Assembly: GCA_019677205.1 (NCBI GenBank)
Contig: JAAMXY010000639.1
Span: 33,240-97,239 of the forward strand
DNA length: 64,000 nt
Direction: 5' to 3'
From: Pinguiococcus pyrenoidosus
Taxonomy: Eukaryota > Sar > Pinguiophyceae > Pinguiochrysidales > Pinguiochrysidaceae
Both the position numbers and the translations under genes were made by a program. This document shows positions 55,216 to 64,000 of the stretch, in pieces (position 1 is the stretch's first letter; the number at the start of each line of letters is the position of its first letter). A model generated the notes under the pieces. It was not told the DNA's origin, searched no databases, and saw only the letters and a list, made by a program, of their open reading frames with translations.

Positions 55216-58200
55216 ATGCGGTGCTACACAGCGGTCTTCCTGGGCCTGGGTCTGGGCCTGGTCCCCCTGGCGTCAGCGATCATGACAAACTACTACGAGC
55301 CCACGACCGTCCACGCAACGTACACGAATGGGGGCGTCACGTACATGAACATCAGCTGCCCGCATTCGACGGAGTACTGCTGGTTCATCCCCGGCAACCG
55401 CGAGACACCCAAGGGTGACTACGACGCCCTGAATCGAATAAGAACCCTTTGCAACTACGAGCAGTGGGCGCCTTTCGCCGTCCAAAACTGGTGTGTCGCG
55501 GGAGAACTGGGGTCAAACTCGGTGGTCCCTATCATTGATCCAACCGCGCCGAATGGGTTCAGACGTACGTAGCAGCACCTTATGCCCTTCCTTGCTAGAG
55601 GCATACAGTTCCTCTAATCGTTTGCCTTCCGCTCAGTGGAAAAGATCTGCTTCGACAGCGATACCATCACAGATCCCTGCACCGGCAAGCTCGTGGTGTT
55701 CTCCGACGACTACGCAAGGAGCGTCTCCTCCTCCGAAGGCCATGAGACTCTCATACCAAAGATTGCGCAGAACCTAGACGAGAGCGGCGCCTCCTATCAA
55801 CACTTCGATATGTGGTCTGCGATTGTGTGTCGCAGCACAGCCGCCGAAGCTGCAGGACAGGATCACGTGGCAGAGCTGCTGTTCGATACGCCCATCACGT
55901 TCCAGAACTTTTCCTGCAGCCTCTCGGACATGGACCTGAGCACGATGGAGTTCCTTGAGATAGTCAGGCTCACCGGCAAAACTTTGACAGGCGGTCTGCC
56001 TGCTTACTTCGGGAACTTCTCAAATCTTCAAATTCTTCGACTCGCGTCGACGAATCTTGGAGGGGAGCTGCCGCCAGAGGTCGGCAACCTGCAAGGTATT
56101 CTTCGCATTGACATTGGAGGCAATGATTTCGTTGGCGAAGTCCCGGAATCTTGGTTGAACAATCCAACTCTGCAAGACCTCATTCTGAGGCACAATCGCC
56201 TGACGGGGACGCTGACAGCCCGGCCTCCAGACGCCACGCAGCTTTTCCGCCTGGAAGTAGAGGAAAACCAGTTCTCTGGCACTCTGCCGGACTTGTCTGA
56301 TTTGACGCTGCTGACCTACCTGGACCTGGCGAACAACAACATCAGTGGAGAAATCCCCGAAGCTCTGGCGGACTCCCTGAAGCTGCAGGAGCTCATCCTG
56401 CGCAACAATGATCTCACCGGCACTCTTCCGGCGAGCATCAGCAGGATGACAAACCTGAGGGTCCTCGACCTTCGAAACAACCGGATGAGTGGGTACATTC
56501 CGAGGCTGCCGGACAGTCTGGACACAGGCGTGGTGGATTTCTCCGGGGACAACATGGACTGGTGGTGTCCGTTTGGCTACCATCCGGACAACGACAACCT
56601 CTCCGTTTCGTACGACAGCGAGAGCCACGCAGTCTGGAATCAGCTGGATTGCACCTGCCAGACAGGCCACTTTTGCCCCGCTGGACAGGACTGCCATTTC
56701 CACTGCACCATCTGCGACACCGGCACCTACTCCAACACCACCTTCGCAGACGCCTGCTCCGCGTGTGAAGTGGGACGGAGTCAGCCGCTTCAAGGACAGG
56801 CTTCCTGCAACAACTGCCAAGCCGGGGAGTATCAAAGTCTGGCTGGGCAGCCGACCTGCCTTAACTGCACTGCCGGCGAGTACTCGACCGAGGGCGCCGT
56901 TGCTTGCTCCTCCTGCGAGGCCGGACGGTACTCGCAGGAAAGCAGGAGTGGCTCCTGTGAAGCTTGCGCAAGGGGTCGATTCAGCAACGAGACGTCACGG
57001 AGCACGCCGTGTGACCCTTGCGCCGCCGGGTCGGCGACAAACTCCACGGGCCAGACGGCGTGCGACGTGTGCCAACCTGGCACGTATGCTGACGCCGCCG
57101 AATCGTTCGAATGCACGAGCTGTACACCGGGACGGGCGTCCAACCACACTGGCCGAGTTGACATCTGCCCGCTTTGTGGCCCCGGAGACTTCTCAAACAG
57201 CTCCGCGGCAACTAGCTGCACGCCCTGTGCACCGGGATCGGTCTCCGAGTCGCTGGCAGGCAGCACGTCCTGTGAACTGTGCCCCAAGGGTTTCTACAAC
57301 GGCTTGTATGGTCAGACGGAATGCCTGCCTTGCCCCGACAACTTCGTTGCCTCGGAAACGGGCACGTCCGAGTGCATCCAGTGTCAACCGGGTCGACACA
57401 CGATCGGCACTGTGAGATGCGACTTTTGCTTGCCGGGCGAGTATTCCGACGCTTTTGGAGCCGAGATCTGTAGCCCTTGCCCGTCGGGGGCCGTGTCTTA
57501 CGGCTTCGGGGCCACTGAGTGCACGATGTGTGCGCCAGGGTCGAGCTGGCAGTCCGATGGCCCGTACCAGGCGCCGCAGTACTGCCTCTTCCAGCGCGGC
57601 TGCTACCTCGCTGTCAATGGCGACTCGATCGATATCCTCGAGAACCCCGCGGAAGGCTGTCCCAGGAATGCGTCCGCAGCGTCGACGGATGTCTTCCATC
57701 CGAACCTCGACGCCTGCTACTCGACGGGTCAACTTGTCTACGGCGGATGGAACACCAGCTGCGTCGAGTGCGGCCTCGGCAGGTACAGCGCAGACGAGGG
57801 GTCGGTCGAGTGCACCGCCTGCAGTCCAGGCACGTTCGCCGCCACGACAAACTCCTCCGAGTGCGACGTGTGCCCGCTTGGCCGCTACACGAATCAGTCG
57901 GCGTCGAGCTCTTGCGACGCGTGTCCCGCCGGTACCTTTGCGAACGAGACCGGCCTTCCCCAATGCCACACCTGTCCTCCCGGCAAATTCTCGAATGTCA
58001 CTGGCGCCACGACGTGCATGGACTGCCCTTCCGGCAGCCAGGCGCCGGGCTACGGATCCGAAGAGTGCAGCGTGTGCTCGGCCGGAAGGTACGCTCCGAG
58101 CGAGGGGACGCCAGGGTGCCTCGCTTGCGAGCCCGGTCGAATCAGCACGGCGGACGGTGCGACCGCCTGCGACGAGTGCCCGATTGGCTACTTCTCCGAC

Positions 58201-61200
58201 GTGCCCGCCGGAACGTCCTGCAAGGAGTGCAGCGCGGGGCGATACGCCAACGAGACAGCCAGCGCGGTTTGTACGCTTTGTGAGACGGGCAGGGCTTCCA
58301 ATGCGACTGCCGCGGATTCCTGCACCCTGTGCTTGCCCGGGTATCACACGTCCTCTCGAGGCGCCGTGGAATGCTCCACGTGCTCAGCAGGCTACTACGC
58401 AGCCGAAGCGGGGCAGGCGACTTGCCTTCCGTGTCCCCTTGGCTCGGCATCGAATACGTCCGCGGCGACAGCCTGCACGGAGTGTGCTCCGGGCTCGTTC
58501 GCCGACACGGAAGCTTCAGAAGAATGCTCGCCGTGCGACCCCGGCTCCTTTGCGGAAGGAAGCGGGAGCTCCACCTGCACCTTGTGCGATCCTGGCAGCT
58601 CCGCGGCAACGCCAGGAGCCACAAACTGCTCGTTGTGCCTGCCAGGAAGCGCCGCCAGCGCTCCAGGGGCAACAGAATGCACCTCTTGCGAACCGGGATC
58701 CTTTGCCAGTGAGAATGGAAGCGTCGCCTGCACTCCCTGCCACGTTGGCGAGGCATCCAACATGACTGGAGCAACGCAATGCGAGCTCTGCGAAGAAGGA
58801 TTCTTCAGCGCGACGCTAGCAGCCAGAACATGTGACGCCTGTCCTGTTGGAAGGTTCATGCACATTAAAGGAGGTGTTGTGTGCACTCCTTGCGCTTTTG
58901 GGCAGTACGCCAACTCGACGGGATCTACTCAATGTGAGGATTGTCCCAGCGGAAAGTACACCGACGGAGTGGAACAAACATCCTGTAAAGAGTGCGAGCC
59001 AGGGTACTCCTCATTCTTCACAGCTTCGGGTGGATGCCTTGCTTGTTCACCTGGCAAATTTGCGAACTCTTCTGGAAGTACGCAGTGCTCCACGTGCCAG
59101 CCAGGCCGCGCTTCCTCGCTGTCCGCCGCTACGAATTGCTCAGCTTGTGCGGTCGGCTACGAAGCGCCACGCGCTGGGCAGGAGCAATGCAGTGCGTGCG
59201 AAGTCGGCTCCTTCGCCAGCGAAGTCGGTAGCCCCGAGTGCAGCCTGTGCGCCGCTGGCAGGTTTGGGAACGAGACCGGCGCCGCGGCGTGCTATCCTTG
59301 TCCGGCGGGATCCACCTCCGAAGCAGAAGGAAGCAGTTCTTGCACCAACTGCGGCGCCGGTCGCTTTGCGCCAACAATGGCATCCACGACCTGCGAGGCC
59401 TGTCCCGTTGGGAGCTTCTCAACCGGCGACGGAAGCGCGGCCTGTACGCTTTGCGCCCCTGGACAGAGCGCGGCCAGCGCCGGCTCCCGTGCTTGTAACG
59501 ACTGTGGCTTGGGCCGCTTTGCCAATGCTAGCGGCGCTGCGGAATGTGCTCCGTGCTCTCCGGGGTCATACGCCAACGCCACAGGAGCCGAGTCGTGCAC
59601 GACGTGTCCCGCTGGCTACTTCGCTGACGAGGCGGAGAGTGCGCAATGCGAACCGTGCGCACCAGGCTCACATGCGGCGGGCACCGGGAGCCAGTCCTGC
59701 GATCTCTGTGCCGCCGGATACTTTGCCGAGAGCACCGCAGCGGCCGAGTGCGAAAAGTGCCCGGTTGGCTACTACCAGGCCGATGCGGGAGGAGACAGCT
59801 GCAGCGCATGTCCGCCAGGCGAGTTCAGCGGCGTCGAAGCCGCCGTCAACTGCAGCTTTTGCGGCGTCGGAACGTTCACGGATGCTCCTGGCCAGAGCTC
59901 GTGCAGCGCATGCCCTGCTGGTTCCATTGCGGCGGAGACGGGGGCGGCAGAGTGCGACGAGTGTCCGGCGGGAAGGTTCGCCAACGAGTCTGGAGGCAGC
60001 GAGTGCACCAGCTGTCCGCTGGGCAGAGCGGCGCCGCTTCCAGGTAGCCTTGCCTGCACGGAGTGCGCCGCTGGCTCCATCGCGCCCTTCCACGGTCTCG
60101 CAGAGTGTGTTCCTTGCACGCCGGGTACCTATCTTGACGACACCGGCGCGACGCAATGCGTCTCGTGCTCTCCAGGACGCTTTAGCAGCGGCGTCGGCGC
60201 CACCGAGTGCCAAGACTGCGGTCCTGGACGCTTCTCGGACCAGTTCGGCGCCGCAGAATGCAGGGAGTGTCCTGCTGGCTTCTTTGGCTCTGCCAGCGGC
60301 GCGCAAAGCTGCGACCAAGCCTGCCCCGCTGGAACGTACTCGGACAGCAGCAGTCGCGCATGCGTGCCGTGCCCTCTGGGTACGCGAAGCGCCACGGAGG
60401 GCGCCGCCAGCTGCACGCCGTGCGAGGCCGGCTACTTCGCCGACGAGACGGGCTTGGTCTCGTGTCGAGAATGCCCTCAGGGTCGATTCGCCAACTTCAC
60501 TGGAGCGGTCACATGCGAACCGTGTCCCAGCGGATCGTTCTCGCCTACGCAAGGACTCGCGGCATGCTCGCCCTGCGCCGGCGGCTCCGTCGCGGAAGGC
60601 AGCGGGAACCAAGAGTGCACGGAATGTCCGCCAGGGTCTGCGGCGCCTGAAGGCTCCAGCGAATGCTCGCTTTGTCCTCCCGGGACCGAAGCGCCATACG
60701 CGAACATGAGCTCATGCCTCTCGTGCCAGGCTGGCACCTTCGCCGACGTCGCTGGTTCCACCAGCTGCCAAGCGTGCCCTCTCGGAAGACACAGCAGCGC
60801 CGACGGAGCAGCTTCCTGTGCTCTTTGCGAAGCGGGAACATCGGCGCCAGAACCGGGTCTTTCCTCGTGCACGCTCTGTGCCGCCGGACGCGCGACGGCT
60901 GAGCCAGGATCTGCCAACTGCGAAGCCTGCGACGTGGGCACGTATGCCGCGGATACTGGCATGGCCACCTGCTCTCTTTGCGAGCCTGGATCCTTCGCCG
61001 CCGTGATCGGATCGCCGGAATGCATGCCTTGCCAGCCCGGGAGCGTCTCGTCCAGCACCGGTAGCAGCGAGTGCTCTCCGTGCCAAGCCGGTACGTTTTC
61101 AAGCGCAGAGGGTTCCACGCAGTGCACCGAGTGCGAGGCCGGGCGCTTTGCGTCGCAGAACGGTAGCATGTCTTGCAGCCCCTGCCAGGCCGGCTTCTTT

Positions 61201-62100
61201 GCAGCGAATGCCGGGTCGACGGAGTGCGATCCCTGCCCCAAAGGTCAGTTCACGGACGTCTTGGGGGCCGTCCAGTGCTCGCTATGTCCCGATGGCCAAA
61301 GCACGGCCGGGACGGGCTTCACGAGCTGCGTCGTCTGCTCGACGGATGGAATCCCGTGCCAGGGGTGCCCCGCAGGCACCTTCTCCTCGTCAACGCCTGG
61401 GAACAGCACGGAATGCGAACGTTGTCCAGCGGACACCTTCAGCACCGGCGACGCGTCCAGGTGCACGCCGTGTCCAACGGGAAGGTCTACGCAAGGGACC
61501 GTCGGCGCCACAAGCAGCAGCGCTTGCGTCTCCGGCTCGCGAGGCGACGACAGAATGGGATCTACCGACGACGATTCCGTTGGCGGGGACGAGGACACGC
61601 TAGAGCTTGTAGACGTCTCGAATCCGCTCTTCGCCATCTCCGCCACGGGTCTGGGCATCATGCTGGCGGGCTGTACGTGCTTCGCTTTCCGCTCCGCGAA
61701 GTCGCGTTGGCGGAAGGCTCTGCAGTCCACGGCGCCGGACTATGAGGAGCCGGCGTCTCCAACCGGGGAGCGAAAAGACGACCAGTGGACGCAGCGGCCG
61801 TCGAGCTCCATGCGCGACGAAGAAGAGAACGGTACACGGATGCCACGGCAATACCCTGTGTACCCCGGGGTGGAGGGGCCGAACGTCGACATGGAGGCCA
61901 AGCCTAGCCCGAGGAATAGCGCGGGATCTCCAGTGCACGAGCAGCGGAGGCCGACGCCAACGCCGTCGCGAAGCGTCCTCGAGGCGCTCCAATGGGAAGA
62001 GGCCTACAACGACGACGGTAGGCCATACTATCTGAATACCGAGACGGGGGAGACCCAATGGCACCGGCCGACGGGCTTCATCCCCAGCGCGCCATTGTAG
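55216..62100 (+). CDS. LRR / Cys-rich repeat / transmembrane / WW-domain receptor-like protein
   Basis: Two exons (55216-55564, 55637-62100) encode about 2270 residues. A hydrophobic signal peptide (to about residue 21) precedes an N-terminal domain. Plant-type leucine-rich repeats follow at about 232-412 (LTYLDLANNNISGEIPEAL, then LRVLDLRNNRMSGYIP). From about 455 to 2085 runs a continuous array of Cys-rich units of about 17 residues (CEPGSFASENGSVACTP type), related to GCC2/GCC3 or ephrin-receptor-like modules; about 90 units are estimated from length. A TM segment lies near 2115-2136, followed by a basic stop-transfer (RSAKSRWRK). The cytosolic tail carries one WW domain near the end (WEEAYNDDGRPYYLNT, then GETQWHRP). 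WW domains bind Pro-rich ligands. Topology suggests a type I receptor linking an extended stalk to a cytosolic partner. No enzyme domain is seen. Confidence 0.9.
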
Positions 62101-62348
62101 CGGAGTGCGTGCCAATCTGTTTTTGACTTGTTTTGACGGCTCGAGGGTAGAGCTTGGGCGGAAAGGGGGAGACTTTCGAGGAACGAGGTTCATCCATTGC
62201 TGTCGACTCGTCTTTGTTGTATCGCGCCTTCGTGGTCGACTTGAGAAGGTAGCCCGTGCTAACCACAAGAGCCAAAGCATGGAGATCTTCAGTCCAGTCT
62301 GTCGTTCTGCACGCGCTCGAGACTCTTGACTTCCTTGTTCGCGGCGTT

Positions 62349-64000
62349 CTATTCCGCCGCACTGCCGCCCAGTGAAAGAGGCGGCAGTGGTGCTTTCACG
62401 CCAGCCTTTCTGTGATTCAGGTCCTCAGCCAGCGCTTCGAGCACAGGGATTCCCGTGGAACGGCGGTCTGTCCGCCTCCGTAGTTCTTCGAAGGTGCTTG
62501 CCGTGCTGGCACCACCCTTCACTGCCGCTGGATTCTGCAGACGGCTCAGCAGCTCCTCGCGTCGTTCCTTCTGTGCGCTCTCTTCCTGATAGAGCTTCAG
62601 GGCCGCTTCGCGCTTGGCCGAGTCGTACATCGTCTCGAAGTTCTTCGATAGCCCTCGGTAGTTCACGTCGGCAAGGATCTGGAGCGTTTTCACGATCTGG
62701 CGTCCCGTCTCGGACAAAATGGAGAGCTCCATCGCGTCTGGATCCCCAGGAATCCGCACCTCAACTTCAAAGTCGGCGCCGCCAGTCGACCGCGAATGCA
62801 CCCCGATGAAGTACACCCCCTCCGCATTTTCCCGCTGCTCCAGTCCAATGTGAACGACTTCTGTCTCTCCGATGCCACAGCTGCGCCACGTGTGCTCGTA
62901 GACGGTGGCCGGAGCGTCGCGCTTCACAAAGAGATCCGCATCTCCTTTCCTGGATGTCAAGGTCACGTGGAAGGCGCTCAAGGGCCTGCGATGTTGGTAC
63001 ATGAAGAAGCTGTATGCTCCGCAGTCAACGTGTCCCGCAAGTCGCTCGTTCAGCGAGATGCTTGCTACCTCGACAGCATCTTCCCACAAGTCGCTCCGCG
63101 CTGCTGCGAGCGCGGCGTGAGATCGAGGAATGCCGTCTGGGAGGGGCGCCGACGGACCAAGGGACGACACAGAGTCGGACCGTGCGAAAGACTCCTCAAG
63201 CTCTTGCTTCCTCCGCTGAAGATCCGCTTCAGCCAAGTCCACATCGGACGGCTCTGGCGTTGGCTCCGGAGAGGCCTTCCGCTCACTCGCTTTGAAGTAC
63301 GACGGCCAGTCGGACTCGCGGACCAACACCACTTTCGCCTCCGGCGCTTCGGATTCCGCGAGGTACAAGAGACTCGCGGCCGAAGACGCCGACGCCAGGC
63401 TGTGCTGCTCCAGCAGACTACTCCAGTCGTCGTCCTCGTCGTCGAAAGGCATCCACAAGTCCTCGGGATCGTCAAGGTGCCCAAAGGGAGACTCGCCGCG
63501 CCGAGCAAAAGAGCTCGAGCTCATCGAGTACCCAGAGGATGTGCCGATGCCGAACTCGCGACATTGGCGTCGCAGGCTCTCCAGATGCCACTGCAGCGGG
63601 CGGAACTCCAGCGGCTGCATGAAGCTCATGTCATGCTTCCACAGACCGGAGGTGTCTAGCGCGCTTTCGTAGCTCGGCCTCAACGTCTTCAGCGACTTCA
63701 GCGGCGGCTTTGGCGCATCGCCTTTTCCTCTCAAGACGACGCCATCTTCCCAGCTCTCCGCCTTGGGGGCGACGTCCAACTCCGCCCCTGGCGGCGGAAT
63801 CCCCGTCCCTTCCACCATCGGCGTCGTGTCCACTCGCAGCAGCAACTCCACCTCGAGGCTCAGGCTGTCTTCCTCCGCCATGAGCAAAGCTTCGTGAGCA
63901 GCTACTTCAGTGTCGAAGAGCCATGCAGCGCGACTACGCTCCTCCTCTGCAATCATTGTTTTGCGCTCGGTCCGTTGCAAGGCGTACTGGCGCTGCTTCT
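62349..64000 (-). CDS. Protein with PPC-like beta-sandwich, 5' end beyond the window
   Basis: The reverse frame is open from the right edge (last whole codon 63998-63996) to a stop at 62349, giving about 550 residues of the C-terminal part. The first 300 are low-complexity, acidic and serine-rich (HLDDPEDLWMPFDDEDDDW), probably disordered. A beta-rich domain follows at about residues 310-425 of this part, resembling the bacterial pre-peptidase C-terminal (PPC) domain: GHVDCGAYSFFMYQH, GDADLFVKRDAPATVYEHTW, and GVYFIGVHSRSTGGADFEVEV. A basic helical region with KREAALKLYQEESAQKERRE and the tail PLPPLSLGGSAAE close the protein. No start codon can be chosen. The domain call is by pattern only; the function is unknown. 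Confidence 0.65.
   Translation of the reverse strand, partial: KQRQYALQRTERKTMIAEEERSRAAWLFDTEVAAHEALLMAEEDSLSLEVELLLRVDTTPMVEGTGIPPPGAELDVAPKAESWEDGVVLRGKGDAPKPPLKSLKTLRPSYESALDTSGLWKHDMSFMQPLEFRPLQWHLESLRRQCREFGIGTSSGYSMSSSSFARRGESPFGHLDDPEDLWMPFDDEDDDWSSLLEQHSLASASSAASLLYLAESEAPEAKVVLVRESDWPSYFKASERKASPEPTPEPSDVDLAEADLQRRKQELEESFARSDSVSSLGPSAPLPDGIPRSHAALAAARSDLWEDAVEVASISLNERLAGHVDCGAYSFFMYQHRRPLSAFHVTLTSRKGDADLFVKRDAPATVYEHTWRSCGIGETEVVHIGLEQRENAEGVYFIGVHSRSTGGADFEVEVRIPGDPDAMELSILSETGRQIVKTLQILADVNYRGLSKNFETMYDSAKREAALKLYQEESAQKERREELLSRLQNPAAVKGGASTASTFEELRRRTDRRSTGIPVLEALAEDLNHRKAGVKAPLPPLSLGGSAAE

Noticed and set aside
58832-60709. Long second forward frame inside the Cys-rich array
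   Set aside because: Frame-shifted reading of the repeat; Ala/Arg/Pro-rich without cysteine spacing or domains.
38043-62100. Bacterial or viral origin for the giant repeat proteins
   Set aside because: They have GT-AG introns, signal peptides and base composition like their neighbours, so they look native to the nuclear genome.

Overview
This window is nuclear DNA of a photosynthetic protist with a complex plastid of red-algal origin. Most genes are split by short GT-AG introns, mainly 40-110 nt. Coding exons are GC-rich at third positions, while intergenic stretches are AT-rich. Two proteins carry bipartite plastid presequences with an aromatic residue right after the ER-signal cleavage site: cytochrome c6 (AVFG|FAP) and a CS-domain protein (AVVA|FRT). 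This points to a cryptophyte, ochrophyte or haptophyte. I lean weakly to a cryptophyte such as Guillardia, but cannot prove it from the sequence. I saw no bacterial, viral or transposon gene, no tRNA or rRNA, and no CRISPR array.

Layout, left to right: the 3' end of an unknown gene; a small coiled-coil protein (-); a UBE2H/UBC8-type E2 enzyme (+); a PurK-PurE (ADE2-type) AIR carboxylase in 11 exons (-); a 738-aa four-TM protein (-); an N-terminally incomplete ZIP transporter (+); a METTL13-like methyltransferase (+); a tandem-repeat patch around an assembly gap; an unconventional myosin with two C-terminal PDZ-like domains (+); a plastid-targeted CS-domain protein (-); a peroxisomal glycolate-oxidase-type enzyme ending in SRL (-); SEC61 alpha (+); a ~2500-aa EF-hand/EML protein with three HELP-WD40 modules (-); the complex III hinge protein (+); a DsbA-like thioredoxin-fold protein (-); a single-domain rhodanese (+); SAICAR synthase (-); cytochrome c6 (+).

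The right third is dominated by two very large surface proteins. The first (-, ~4340 aa) has a LamG-like region, Cys-rich repeats, a C-type lectin domain, about 10 cadherin repeats, about 14 IPT/TIG domains and a polytopic membrane domain. The second (+, ~2270 aa) has LRRs, a long tandem array of 17-residue Cys-rich units, one TM and a cytoplasmic WW domain. Between them lies a MAD3/BUBR1-type spindle-checkpoint protein (-). The right edge cuts a protein with a PPC-like beta-sandwich (-).

The genes are mostly unrelated housekeeping loci and form no operon. Links that can be drawn: AIR carboxylase and SAICAR synthase catalyse consecutive steps of purine synthesis; cytochrome c6 and glycolate oxidase serve photosynthesis and photorespiration; myosin, EML and MAD3 belong to the cytoskeleton and mitosis; the two giants look like adhesion or sensing proteins. 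The exon models are mine, built from splice-site phase and protein-family continuity, without transcript data.
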